A stretch of 64,000 nt of DNA from Nocardiopsis sp. FR4. GTDB taxonomy: Bacteria; Actinomycetota; Actinomycetes; Streptosporangiales; Streptosporangiaceae. The stretch lies in NCBI RefSeq assembly GCF_009830945.1, contig NZ_VWVV01000029.1, positions 1 through 64,000 on the forward strand, written 5' to 3'. Below the pieces are notes generated by a model, which was not told the DNA's origin, did no database searches, and worked only from the letters and a program-made list of their open reading frames with translations. Each line of letters opens with the position of its first letter. Position 1 is the stretch's first letter. Positions 1 through 9,696 of this stretch are shown one piece after another. A program made the translations under genes and the position numbers.

Positions 1-271
1 GCCTTTGACACCCCGCTCGGCCGGACGGGTCTCCCCGCACGGCTGGGGCCTGCTACCGGGCGCTCCGGCGCTTACCCGGACGGGACTTCCACCCGCTGGC
101 CTGACACAGCTTCCAGGACACACCATGGGCCCACGGTAGGGTCCCGCACGGACACGGGAGCTCCAGGTGGCGCGGGATGTCTCCTCCGCACGGTAGAACC
201 GAGGCAGCCGTGCCCCGCGCCCCCGGAGCCTCCGGGACGGCGGCCGGGCACCCGCGGAGAGGACGGACACG
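1..271. other. Left-edge non-coding stretch
   Basis: No frame here looks like a real gene. It carries the leader of the deaminase gene that begins at 272, with a purine-rich GAGAGGA at about 257-263 as ribosome binding site. A TTGACA at 5-10 has no convincing -10 partner. Confidence 0.4.
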
Positions 272-748
272 GTGGACGAGAGCGACCTGCGGTACCTGCG
301 GCGCGCGGTGGACCTGGCCGCACGCGCCCTGGCGGCGGGGGACGAACCGTTCGGCTCGGTGCTGGTGGGGTCGGACGGGACGGTCCTCCTGGAGGACCAC
401 AACCACGTCGCCGGGGGCGACCGCACCCGGCACCCCGAGTTCGCGATCGCCCGGTGGTCGACCACGCACATGAGCCCGCGGGAGCGGGCGGCGGCGACCG
501 TCTACACCTCCGGCGAGCACTGCCCCATGTGCGCGGCCGCGCACGGGTGGGCGGGGCTGGGCCGGATCGTCTACGCCAGCTCCTCGGCGCAGCTGGTCTC
601 CTGGCTGGACGCGTGGGGCGTGCCTCCGGCGCCGGTGCGGGCGCTGCCCGTCCGCGAGGTCGTGCCCGGAGCCGTCGTCGACGGTCCGGTGGACGCCCTG
701 GCCGAGGAGGTGCGGGCGCTGCACGCCCGCTTCCACGGGAGGTCCTGA
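272..748 (+). CDS. Nucleoside/cytidine-type deaminase
   Basis: A 158-aa zinc-dependent hydrolytic deaminase of the cytidine deaminase-like fold. The zinc and catalytic signatures are visible: HPE near residue 55 (H ligand plus catalytic Glu) and the Cys pair in EHCPMC near residue 88. Such proteins deaminate a free base or nucleoside in the cytosol; the substrate (guanine, cytosine or other) cannot be told from sequence. The start is GTG with a purine-rich GAGAGGA about 8 bases upstream. The gene stands alone and converges on the fxsA-like gene at 765-1304. Length is normal for the family. Confidence 0.85.
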   Translation: MDESDLRYLRRAVDLAARALAAGDEPFGSVLVGSDGTVLLEDHNHVAGGDRTRHPEFAIARWSTTHMSPRERAAATVYTSGEHCPMCAAAHGWAGLGRIVYASSSAQLVSWLDAWGVPPAPVRALPVREVVPGAVVDGPVDALAEEVRALHARFHGRS

Positions 749-764
749 GGGGCGGGGACGCGGG

Positions 765-1304
765 TCAGTCCCGGTCCCGGCGGGGCACCTCTGGTTCGAA
801 GCTGCCCTGGATGACCCGCCCGCCCCCGGGGGCGGGGTTTCCGGGACCGGGTCGGCCGTCCCAGCCCGGGGCGCCCTGGCCGGGGACGGTGGCGCCCCGG
901 ACGGTGAACTCCCCGTCCGCCCTCTCCCGCATCCGCCGCACGCGCCGCTGCGCCCACCCGGCGAAGGCCCAGCGCAGGACGGGACGGGTGAAGGGCAGGA
1001 CCATCAGCAGCCCCAGCGCGGCGGTGACGAACCCGGGGACGATGAGCAGGACACCGCCCGCCATGAGCATGAGCGGGTCGAGCAGGCCCCCGCGCGGCGG
1101 CTCCCCCGAGCGCATGGCCGCGTCCGCGTCGCGGAAGGCCCGGGTTCCGGCCCGGCGCAGCACGGCCACTCCCAGGACCAGCATCGAGACCAGCACGGCC
1201 AGCGTCCAGGGGACGCCGATCCAGCCGCCGACCTCGATCATCAGCCACACTTCCAGGAACGGCAGCGCCATCAGCGCCAGCACGATCAGCAGCGGCATGC
1301 CCAA
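765..1304 (-). CDS. fxsA: FxsA family membrane protein
   Basis: A 179-aa inner-membrane protein of the FxsA family, named for E. coli FxsA, which relieves phage T7 exclusion by F plasmids; its cellular role is otherwise unclear. The N-terminal half has two hydrophobic hairpins (about residues 3-45 and 75-105) with the family's conserved start (FLEVW, then a G-rich segment with LRRAG). The C-terminal ~60 residues are a Gly/Pro/Arg-rich cytosolic tail. It lies about 90 bases downstream of lnt on the same strand and is probably cotranscribed. An ATG two codons further in is an alternative start. Confidence 0.85.
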   Translation of the reverse strand: MGMPLLIVLALMALPFLEVWLMIEVGGWIGVPWTLAVLVSMLVLGVAVLRRAGTRAFRDADAAMRSGEPPRGGLLDPLMLMAGGVLLIVPGFVTAALGLLMVLPFTRPVLRWAFAGWAQRRVRRMRERADGEFTVRGATVPGQGAPGWDGRPGPGNPAPGGGRVIQGSFEPEVPRRDRD

Positions 1305-1391
1305 ACCATCCTCAGGGTCGTCGGCCTACGGGGGTCCTCTCCCTACAGGGGGCAACGCACGGACGCGCCCCGGGGTTCCCCGGGGCGCGCC

Positions 1392-3137
1392 TCACGCGGC
1401 GCGGCGGCGGCCCAGGACCACGGAGGCGGCCACCGCGGCCAGGCCCAGTGCGCTGAGCAGGGCCTCGGGGGCGGCGCCCAGCCGGGTGGCCACGGTCGTG
1501 CCCTCGCGCGCCTGGAGTTCGGCGACGTGGATGTCGGCCACCGCCTCGCCGGAGGTGTAGGCCAGGGTGCCGTCGGGGTTGACCACCGCGCTGACGCCGC
1601 TGGTGGAGACGACCACCGCCGGGCGGCCGTGCTCGACGGCGCGCAGCTGGGTGATGGCCAGCTGCTGGTTGGTCTGGCCGGTGAAGTTGTAGTTGGCGTT
1701 GTTGGTGGGGATCACGATGATCTGCCCACCCGCGGCCACCGCCTCGCGCACCGGCGGGTCGAAGGCCACGTCGAAGCAGATGCCGACGGCCAGGGTCGTC
1801 CCGCCCACGCGGAGCGCGCCGGGTTCGCCGCCGGGCACCGCGTCGGAGCTGACCTGCCGCAGGCGCGCCACGAAGCGGGTGAAGAAGTCGCGGTAGGGGA
1901 TGTACTCGCCGAACGGCACGAGGTAGCGCTTGTCGTAGAGCTCGCCAGGCCCGGTCTCGGGGTCCCAGACCACGCTGCTGACGTGGCGGGTGCCGTCGTC
2001 GTTGAAGCGGCTCATGCCCCACAGCAGCGGCACGCCCGCGTCGGCGGCGGCCTCGTCGATGGTCTGGCGGGCGACGGGATCGCGGAAGGGGTCGATGTCG
2101 CTGGCGTTCTCGGGCAGCAGCACCATGTCGGGCGCGGGGTACTCCCCCGCGCGGACGGCGTCGGCGAGCTCGTGGACCCCGTTCGCGTGGTTGTTCAGGA
2201 CCTGCATGCGCTCGCCGAGGATGGACATCTGGCCGACGTTGGGCACGTTGCCCTGGACCATGCCGACGGTGACGGTGTCGGTGACGGCGGGACGGCCGAC
2301 CGCCGGGGCCAGGACGCCCCCCGCGACGACGGCGGCGCCGGCGGCCAGGCCCACGGCGGCCAGCAGCAAGGGTGCGCGCACTCCGGGGTTTCGGTCGTCC
2401 TGATCGCCGCGCCCGCTCCGCCGGGAGTTCAGGGCCCCGAGGGCGCGCAGCGCGCTCCACAGCAGCAGGCCGCCGGTCAGGGCGACGGCGAAGGACACCA
2501 GTGCCGAGGACCCCAGGGCCGCGTATCCGACGAAGGGCGTGTCGGGCTGGGCGAAGGCGAGCTTGCCCCAGGGGAAGCCACCCAGCGGCCAGCGGGCCCG
2601 CACGGCCTCCTGCGCCACCCACAGCGCGGCGGTCCACACGGGCCAGCCGGGCAGGCGCATGGCCAGCGCCAGGCCGATCGCCATGGGCAGGAAGTAGGCG
2701 GCCTCGGCGGCGGCGATGAGCAGCCACACGTCGACGCCGAAGATGTCCTGCCAGCGCACCAGCGGCACCATGAGCGCGGCACCGGCGAGCAGACCCAGCC
2801 AGGCGGCGCGGCGCGGGCGCGTTCCGGCCACGGCGAAGGCGAGCAGGGCGGCGCTGAGGGGGCCCAGCCACCACAGGCCGTACGGCGGCAGGGCCAGGAG
2901 CTGGGCCAGGCCGGATCCGGCCGCGGCCAGGACCCGCCACAGCGGATCGCGGCGGCCCCACCGGTGTCCCCGTGCCAGCACGGAGCCGGGGGAGCGCGCC
3001 GGGGTCGCCGGCCGCTCCCTCCCCACCGGATCCGGCGAGGGTCTGTCGGAGCCGGGGGCGTCGCCCCGCTCGATGTGCTCGGCAACCACGTGGGGTGCTC
3101 GCTTTCCGCTGGCTGGTGGAGTCCTCGCGGTCAGCAT
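1392..3137 (-). CDS. lnt: Apolipoprotein N-acyltransferase
   Basis: Adds the third, amide-linked acyl chain to the N-terminal Cys of lipoproteins at the outer face of the membrane. The N-terminal half has about six membrane segments (PPYGLWWLGPLSAALLAFA and following); the C-terminal half is a carbon-nitrogen hydrolase domain with the Glu-Lys-Cys triad in LLPENAS, LYDKRYLVPFGEYIPY and VGICFD. I chose the ATG at 3137 (581 aa) because the frame upstream is Arg/Ser-rich and unlike Lnt; no clear ribosome binding site supports any start, so the N-terminus is uncertain. Unlike some actinobacterial homologues it is not fused to a polyprenol-mannose synthase. fxsA follows. Confidence 0.9.
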   Translation of the reverse strand: MLTARTPPASGKRAPHVVAEHIERGDAPGSDRPSPDPVGRERPATPARSPGSVLARGHRWGRRDPLWRVLAAAGSGLAQLLALPPYGLWWLGPLSAALLAFAVAGTRPRRAAWLGLLAGAALMVPLVRWQDIFGVDVWLLIAAAEAAYFLPMAIGLALAMRLPGWPVWTAALWVAQEAVRARWPLGGFPWGKLAFAQPDTPFVGYAALGSSALVSFAVALTGGLLLWSALRALGALNSRRSGRGDQDDRNPGVRAPLLLAAVGLAAGAAVVAGGVLAPAVGRPAVTDTVTVGMVQGNVPNVGQMSILGERMQVLNNHANGVHELADAVRAGEYPAPDMVLLPENASDIDPFRDPVARQTIDEAAADAGVPLLWGMSRFNDDGTRHVSSVVWDPETGPGELYDKRYLVPFGEYIPYRDFFTRFVARLRQVSSDAVPGGEPGALRVGGTTLAVGICFDVAFDPPVREAVAAGGQIIVIPTNNANYNFTGQTNQQLAITQLRAVEHGRPAVVVSTSGVSAVVNPDGTLAYTSGEAVADIHVAELQAREGTTVATRLGAAPEALLSALGLAAVAASVVLGRRRAA

Positions 3138-3697
3138 ATGGGGGGACGCGGAAAAGGCCCGAGCCACCCTTCGGACCGGCTCCGTCCCGTCGGCGGCGAG
3201 CTCGGAAGACCGTTGTCTACTGGATGTTCGGGCCTTTTCCGGGTCCAACCCCCCGCCCGGTCGCGGTACTCCACCCCTCACCCGATCCCAACTGCACCTG
3301 GCGCGTGATGCAGCGTCCAATCGGACGAGTGGGGGCCGCACAACCGGTCCGTCCAGTGCTGGACTGGTCGTTAGGTTACCCAGACTCCCCGACCCGATGC
3401 CTCAACCCGGTGGCCGTGTCGTGGCCGCCGACCGAGCGCGCGGAGGGGAGAAAGGAAAGAACCGTCGGACAGGCTAACGCACCTGGGGCCGCCACGCCAG
3501 CTGAGCGAACCGGGTTTGTGTCCGACCGCAATCGGATCGACATCGACTGAAGTATGGACTTTTCGATCAGGATCGTGTGTCATGTGATCAGCAGAACAGC
3601 CTGGTTCGATCAAATCCGAAAGTTCCAGGCGCGGTGACGTGGCCTCACGAGACGCACGTCACCTTCACCACGACCCCCGGTCCGGGAGCTGACAACC
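3138..3697. promoter_or_regulatory. Divergent lnt / ABC ATPase regulatory region
   Basis: A 560-base gap without a supported gene, holding the promoters and leaders of lnt (minus) and the ABC ATPase gene (plus). Two inverted repeats stand out. A perfect 14-bp pair (TCGGGCCTTTTCCG and its complement) at 3149-3162 and 3228-3241 lies just upstream of the lnt start. A 9-bp pair (GGTGACGTG / CACGTCACC) at 3633-3641 and 3655-3663 lies 35 bases before the ATPase start. Either could be an operator or a leader hairpin. Confidence 0.5.
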
Positions 3698-4915
<1,218 letters not shown>

Positions 4916-4951
4916 CGCACGGAAGCCCTTTCCCGCCGCCGAGCGCGGCAC

Positions 4952-5002
4952 CGAACGCCCCGACGGGCCCCTCCCTCCTTCCGGGACCCGGCGGGGCGTT
5001 CG
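4952..5002 (+). terminator. Hairpin terminator after ABC ATPase
   Basis: CGAACGCCCCG at 4952-4962 pairs perfectly with CGGGGCGTTCG at 4992-5002, about 35 bases after the stop codon. It has no U-tract, as is common in high-GC actinobacteria. Confidence 0.7.
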
Positions 5003-5173
5003 GGTGTGCGCCCACCGCCGCCGCGGCCGGGGACGGCGCGGGTGGCGCCCGGAGCCTCGACGGCCACGCCTGCCCCGGTTCCTCCCGCGACAAACCTTGC
5101 CCCCTCGGCACACCCGCGTTTCCCGAGGCAAGGAAGCTCTTCCTTGACCGGCGGCTGAGCGCGCCTGAACGAT

Positions 5174-7279
5174 GTGATGGTGCGCAACCGAGCCCCCGGA
5201 GCCGCCCTCACCGCCGCCGACCCCGTGTCCGCGGCGGAAGCCCCGCACGGTCGTCCCGTCCCCGACCCCTTCCGGTGGTTGGAGGACGCCGACTCCCCCG
5301 CGACCCTGCGCTGGCTGGAGGAGCGGGGCCGCGAGTACGAACGCGAGGCCGCCGCCTGGCCGCTGCGCGGCCGCCTGGCCGCGCTCATCCGCTCCCTGGT
5401 GCACACCGACCTGTGGAGCCCGCCCGTCCACCGGGGCGGCACCGCCTTCGCCACCGTGCGCCCCGCCGGCACCGAGCACCCGCGCCTGGTCGCCCTCAGC
5501 GGCCGGGAACCGCCGCGCACCGTCTACGACCCCGCCGCCGAGGACCCCTCCGGGGGCACCACGCTGGACGCCTGGGAGCCCGGACCCGACGGGACCCTGG
5601 TCGCGGTACAGACCTCCTCCGGCGGGGTGGAGCGCGGCGCGCTGCGGGTGCTGCGCGCCGACACCGGCGCCCCGGCCGGACCGCCGGTGCGGGGCGTGCG
5701 CTACTCCCACGTCGCCTGGGTCCCCCAGGGCCCGCCCGCCTTCTACTACGTGCGCCGCGACGGCGACCGGGGCGTACGCGGCGTGTGGCTGCGCCGGGCC
5801 GGCGACGGCGCCGAGACCCTCGTCCACGCCTGCACGGCGGCCGGGACCGTGCCCGGGGTGCGGATTCTGGGCAGACGGTGGCTGCTCGTGACCGAGAGCC
5901 ACGGCACCGGGCACCGCAACGACCTGTGGCTGGCCGACCTGGCCGCCACCGAACCCGGGCACCCCCTTCTGCGGCCGGTACAGGTCGGCGTCGAGGCCGA
6001 GACCGAGGCCCGCATGGGCGCCGACGGCCTGCTGTACCTGCGCACCACGCTGGACTCCCCCCGGCGGCGGATCTGCGCGGTGCGCCCGGAGGACCCCGCC
6101 CCCGAGCACTGGCGCGAGGTGGTGCCCGAGGAGGACGGGGCCACCCTGGACGCGTTCGCCCCCTGCCGCGGCCCCGGCGGCGACCCGGCCCTGTTCGTCT
6201 CGCGCACCCGCTGGGGGATCAGCGGGGCCGCCGTCCACGACGCCCGCACCGGACGGCTCCTGTACCCCGTGGACCTGCCCGGTGAGGGCATGGTCCGCGA
6301 CCCGGCGACCGGCCCCGACGGGTCGGTGTACCTGGGCTACGCGGACGTGGCCACCCAGCAGCGCGTCCTGCGCCTGGCGCCGGGCGAACGCGCGCCGCTG
6401 CCCTGGCGGCCCCGCGAGGAGGCCCCGCCCTCCCCCGACGTGGAACGCACCGTGCTCTGGTGCCGTTCGGCGGACGGCACGCGCGTCCCCGTGACCGTGT
6501 TCGAGGCCGCCCCCGCCGCGCCGGGAACGGACGGTGCGCCCGGACCCCTCCCGCGGCCCGGCCCGACCCTCCTGCACGCCTACGGGGGCTTCGGACGGCC
6601 CCGCCAGTTCGGGTTCAGTGCGACCGTGCTGGCCTGGCTGCTGTGCGGCGGCCGGTACGCGGTCGCCCACGTGCGCGGCGGCGGCGACGCGGGGCGCGCC
6701 TGGCACCTGGCCGGTTCCCGGCGCGGCAAGCCGCGCGCCGTCCAGGACCTGGTGGCCGCGGCCGACGCCCTGGTGGGGGCCGGCCTGTGCGACCGCGACC
6801 AGCTGTGCCTGTCCGGCGGCTCGGCGGGCGGGCTGCTCGTGCTGGCCGCCGCCACCGCGCGGCCGGACCTGTGCGGCGCCGTGATCGCCTCCGCCCCGCT
6901 GGCCGACATGGCCCGCTTCGAGCGCATGGGTCTGGGCCGCATGTGGACCCGCGAGTTCGGCACCGCCGCCGACCCCGGCGACTTCGCCGCCCTGATGTCC
7001 TACTCCCCCTACCACCGGGTGGTGGAGGGCGAGCCCGGGCGGCGCTACCCCGACGTCCTGCTCACCGGTTTCCACGGTGACACCCGCACCGACGCGGCCC
7101 ACCCGCGCAAGATGTGCGCGGCGCTGCTGGCGGCGGCGCGGGAACGGGACCGCCCGCCCGCCCTGCTCCGGTACGAGCGCGACGTGGGCCACGGCCCGCG
7201 CGCGGTCAGCCGGGCGGTGGGGCTGGCCGCCGACGCGCACGCGTTCGCGGCCCACCGGACGGGGCTGTCGGCGCGCTGA
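5174..7279 (+). CDS. S9 family prolyl oligopeptidase
   Basis: A 701-aa cytosolic serine peptidase. It has an N-terminal cap segment (DPFRWLED, residues ~33-40), a beta-propeller region (about 75-430) and a C-terminal alpha/beta-hydrolase domain. The catalytic triad is readable: Ser553 in GGSAGG (usually GGSNGG), Asp636 in HGDTRTDAAHPRK and His673 in VGHGPR. It starts at GTG 5174 or the adjoining ATG 5177, without a clear ribosome binding site. It lies 60 bases upstream of a 35-aa acidic peptide gene and a JmjC hydroxylase on the same strand. Prolyl oligopeptidases remove leaders in some class III lanthipeptide pathways, so a processing role here is possible but inferred. Confidence 0.9.
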   Translation: MMVRNRAPGAALTAADPVSAAEAPHGRPVPDPFRWLEDADSPATLRWLEERGREYEREAAAWPLRGRLAALIRSLVHTDLWSPPVHRGGTAFATVRPAGTEHPRLVALSGREPPRTVYDPAAEDPSGGTTLDAWEPGPDGTLVAVQTSSGGVERGALRVLRADTGAPAGPPVRGVRYSHVAWVPQGPPAFYYVRRDGDRGVRGVWLRRAGDGAETLVHACTAAGTVPGVRILGRRWLLVTESHGTGHRNDLWLADLAATEPGHPLLRPVQVGVEAETEARMGADGLLYLRTTLDSPRRRICAVRPEDPAPEHWREVVPEEDGATLDAFAPCRGPGGDPALFVSRTRWGISGAAVHDARTGRLLYPVDLPGEGMVRDPATGPDGSVYLGYADVATQQRVLRLAPGERAPLPWRPREEAPPSPDVERTVLWCRSADGTRVPVTVFEAAPAAPGTDGAPGPLPRPGPTLLHAYGGFGRPRQFGFSATVLAWLLCGGRYAVAHVRGGGDAGRAWHLAGSRRGKPRAVQDLVAAADALVGAGLCDRDQLCLSGGSAGGLLVLAAATARPDLCGAVIASAPLADMARFERMGLGRMWTREFGTAADPGDFAALMSYSPYHRVVEGEPGRRYPDVLLTGFHGDTRTDAAHPRKMCAALLAAARERDRPPALLRYERDVGHGPRAVSRAVGLAADAHAFAAHRTGLSAR

Positions 7280-7338
7280 GCGCGGGCCGCGGTCCTGACT
7301 CAAGAGAAACGGCACACAGAAAGCGAGGTGTGGTGCTC

Positions 7339-7446
7339 ATGGACCCGATCGAGGTCGAGGTCGAGGACCTGGCGGAGGTGACCTCCCGCGACATCACCGC
7401 GGGCGGCGACAGCGACGGCACCGACTCCAGCTCCGACTTCATCTGA
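7339..7446 (+). CDS. 35-aa acidic peptide, candidate RiPP precursor
   Basis: A small peptide beginning MDPIEVEVEDLAEVTSRDI and ending in a Gly/Asp/Ser/Thr-rich tail, SSSDFI at the C-terminus. It has no Cys. The start ATG is preceded by AAGCGAGGTG with good spacing. The layout resembles a ribosomal peptide precursor: a Glu/Leu-rich possible leader, an ITAGG junction and a low-complexity core, placed between a prolyl oligopeptidase and a 2-oxoglutarate/JmjC-type oxygenase. A hairpin (7463-7495) separates it from the oxygenase gene, as expected if the peptide is made in excess. I do not recognise the family; function is inferred from context only. Confidence 0.55.
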   Translation: MDPIEVEVEDLAEVTSRDITAGGDSDGTDSSSDFI

Positions 7447-7462
7447 TCCACCCGACCGACGT

Positions 7463-7495
7463 CCCGCCCGGCCCGGTCCCCCCTGGCCGGGCGGG
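7463..7495 (+). terminator. Attenuating hairpin between peptide and JmjC genes
   Basis: CCCGCCCGGCC at 7463-7473 pairs perfectly with GGCCGGGCGGG at 7485-7495. It may be a partial terminator that raises the ratio of peptide message to downstream enzyme message. Confidence 0.6.
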
Positions 7496-7521
7496 GCCCT
7501 CCCCCGACGGAAGGAACCGCC

Positions 7522-8724
7522 GTGAGCGAGCCCGGCCACCTGTTCACCCGGACCCTGAGCGACGTCGTGGGCCGTGAGGCCCTGACCACGCGCTTGTCGG
7601 AGGAGTTCGTCTTCGCCGACCTGGGCGCGGAGGCGGTGCGCTCGCTGCTGACCTTCGACGACCTCAACCGGCTGCTGGCCACCTGCTCCCCCGAACCGCC
7701 GCGGCTGCGCCTGCACCGGAACGGGTCGCCGGTCCCGGTCGAGCGCTACACCGAGTCGGCCACCTCCTCGCGCACGGCGCGGCGGGTGGTGCGCCCAGAG
7801 GCGCTGTACCGGGAGCTGCGTGCCGGGGCGAGCCTGGTGCTGGACGGCCTGGACCGGATGCATCCGCCGGTGGGCGAGGCGGCCGACGACCTGATGCGCC
7901 TGGTCCGCGAGCGCGCACAGGCCAACCTGTACCTGATCTGGGGCGAGTCGCGCGGGTTCGACACCCACTGGGACGACCACGACACGGTGATCGTGCAGGT
8001 GGAGGGCACCAAGCACTGGCAGGTCCACGGTCCCGGGTCGCGCCCGTACCCGATGAAGAACGACGTGGACCACGCCCACACCCCGCCGCGCGACGCCGAC
8101 GGCGAGCTGCACACGGTGTGGGAGGGCGTGCTGCGCCCGGGCCAGGTCATCCACGTGCCGCGCGGCTGGTGGCACACGGTGACCGGTACCGGTGAGGTGA
8201 GCATGCACCTGACCTTCGGCTTCACCCGGGCCACCGGGGTGGAGTGGGCCGACGCCCTGGTGCGGCGGCTCTTCGGGGAGGAGGTCTTCCGCCGGGACCT
8301 GCCCCGCTTCGCCGAGCCCGAGGTGCGGCGCAAGCACCAGGGCGAACTGGTGGCCCGGCTGGTGGAGTTGGCCGAGGAGACGGACCTGGACGGCTTCCTG
8401 GCCGAACGCGACGCGCGCTTCCCCCGCCGAACCTCCTTCTCCCTGCCCTGGCCGGTGGAGGAGCGGGTCCCCGGCGCACAGGCGCGGGTGGAGTTCGTAC
8501 CGATCCTGCCGCCCCCGCTGACCTGGGAGGGCGAACGGGTGGTGGTGACCGTGGGCGGACGCCGGTACCGGTTCCCGGCCGTGGTCGCACCGGTCCTGGA
8601 GGCCGTCGCCCTGCACCGGGAGCTGACCGTGGCCGCCCTGGCCGAGCACGCGGGCGTGGAGGCGGACCAGGCGGCACAGGTGGTGTCCGTGCTGGCCCGG
8701 CACCACCTGGTACTGGTCCGCTGA
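7522..8724 (+). CDS. JmjC/cupin-fold Fe(II) 2-oxoglutarate oxygenase
   Basis: A 400-aa protein of the YcfD/ROXA-like JmjC hydroxylase group, which includes enzymes hydroxylating ribosomal proteins or peptides. The iron ligands are visible: HxD at His149/Asp151 in HWDDHD and distal His218 in RGWWHTV, within a double-stranded beta-helix (about 110-240). Residues ~320-400 look like a winged-helix tail (LTVAALAEHAGVEADQAAQV). The GTG start has GGAAGGA upstream. It follows the short acidic peptide by 75 bases, so that peptide is a candidate substrate; a ribosomal protein substrate is the alternative. Confidence 0.82.
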   Translation: MSEPGHLFTRTLSDVVGREALTTRLSEEFVFADLGAEAVRSLLTFDDLNRLLATCSPEPPRLRLHRNGSPVPVERYTESATSSRTARRVVRPEALYRELRAGASLVLDGLDRMHPPVGEAADDLMRLVRERAQANLYLIWGESRGFDTHWDDHDTVIVQVEGTKHWQVHGPGSRPYPMKNDVDHAHTPPRDADGELHTVWEGVLRPGQVIHVPRGWWHTVTGTGEVSMHLTFGFTRATGVEWADALVRRLFGEEVFRRDLPRFAEPEVRRKHQGELVARLVELAEETDLDGFLAERDARFPRRTSFSLPWPVEERVPGAQARVEFVPILPPPLTWEGERVVVTVGGRRYRFPAVVAPVLEAVALHRELTVAALAEHAGVEADQAAQVVSVLARHHLVLVR

Positions 8725-8742
8725 GCCCGGGCCGGGGACCGG

Positions 8743-9570
8743 CTATCCGCCGCCGGCCGCCGTGCGCTGGCCGCGCACGTACACCTCGACGCCGTCCAGC
8801 AGGCGGCGCACGGAGAAGTCCAGGTCATCCGAGGCACCGGAGGTGCCGTCGGGCACCGAGTCCTCCAGTCCCCCCTCGCGCAGCAGCCGGGCGACCGTGG
8901 GGAAGCGCTCCTCGGTGACGAACCGGCGCAGGCCCGCGGCGTAGCCGCGCATGGTGTCGGCAACCGTGGCCCCCGTCGCCCGGGCCGCGCGCTCCATGTC
9001 CACGTCGATGCGGAAGGTCTCGCGCAGGGTGGTGGACAGCAGCGTCAGGATCGGGAGCGCCTCCCCCGGGTCCAGGCCGGAGCGGACGAGCTCGCGCAGC
9101 CCGGCCTCCATCCAGCGCAGCCCGTTCGGACCGCTGGGCGGTCCGGTCATGGCCAGGTACACGGCCCAGGGATGGTTCCGGTAGAGGGCCAGCACGCCGC
9201 GGACCCAGGCCTCGACACCGGCGCGCCAGTCGCGGTCACGGCTCGGCTCGGGCGGCTCGGCGTCCAGGACCGCGTCGCCCATGAGGGCGAGCAGGTCCTC
9301 CTTGCTGTCCACGTGCCGGTACAGCGACATCGTGGTGAAGCCGAGCTCCTTGGCCACCCGCTGCATGGAGACGGCCTCCAGGCCCTCGGCGTCGGCCAGG
9401 GCGACCGCCGCTGCCACGACGGCCTCCCTGCTGAGCTTGGGTTTGGGGCCGCGCCTGGGCGCGGGCCGCCGGACCCCCCACAGAAGCTCCGTCTCCCGTT
9501 CCATCCGGTTGGTCGGCTGTCGCTCGGCCGTCATGCCCCACCCGTCGTCGGCTGCGTCGTTGACTCCCAT
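8743..9570 (-). CDS. TetR/AcrR family transcriptional regulator
   Basis: A 275-aa repressor-type regulator. The N-terminal helix-turn-helix lies at about residues 47-92 (SREAVVAAAVALADAEGLEA then VAKELGFTTMSLYRHVDSK), followed by a TetR_C ligand domain. The first ~40 residues are a polar extension and the true start may be the Met at residue 13 or 23. It is transcribed divergently from the DUF2306 membrane protein across an AT-rich gap with a 16-bp palindrome, so it most likely controls itself and that neighbour. Ligand unknown. Confidence 0.85.
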   Translation of the reverse strand: MGVNDAADDGWGMTAERQPTNRMERETELLWGVRRPAPRRGPKPKLSREAVVAAAVALADAEGLEAVSMQRVAKELGFTTMSLYRHVDSKEDLLALMGDAVLDAEPPEPSRDRDWRAGVEAWVRGVLALYRNHPWAVYLAMTGPPSGPNGLRWMEAGLRELVRSGLDPGEALPILTLLSTTLRETFRIDVDMERAARATGATVADTMRGYAAGLRRFVTEERFPTVARLLREGGLEDSVPDGTSGASDDLDFSVRRLLDGVEVYVRGQRTAAGGG

Positions 9571-9589
9571 CCTAGAACTGTGTACTACT

Positions 9590-9605
9590 TACACTAGTAA
9601 GTGTA
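9590..9605. promoter_or_regulatory. Probable TetR operator
   Basis: TACACT-AGTA-AGTGTA is a 16-bp interrupted palindrome in the AT-rich gap between the divergent TetR and membrane-protein genes. A -10-like TATACAAT follows at about 9611-9618. Placement fits an autoregulatory TetR operator; binding is inferred. Confidence 0.5.
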
Positions 9606-9696
9606 TGACATATACAATTTACGTCGCACACGGTTACCTCGCCGAGCCGCGCCCCCGCTCGCGCACCAGCCCGCCCACGCGGAGGAACGACCCGCC

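Noticed and set aside
1..40. TTGACA at 5-10 as a promoter
   Set aside because: No acceptable -10 hexamer at 16-18 bases.
7339..7446. The acidic peptide as an FxSxx-COOH or thiopeptide precursor
   Set aside because: The Phe is at position -2, not -5, there is no radical SAM partner, and there is no Cys-rich core or YcaO enzyme.
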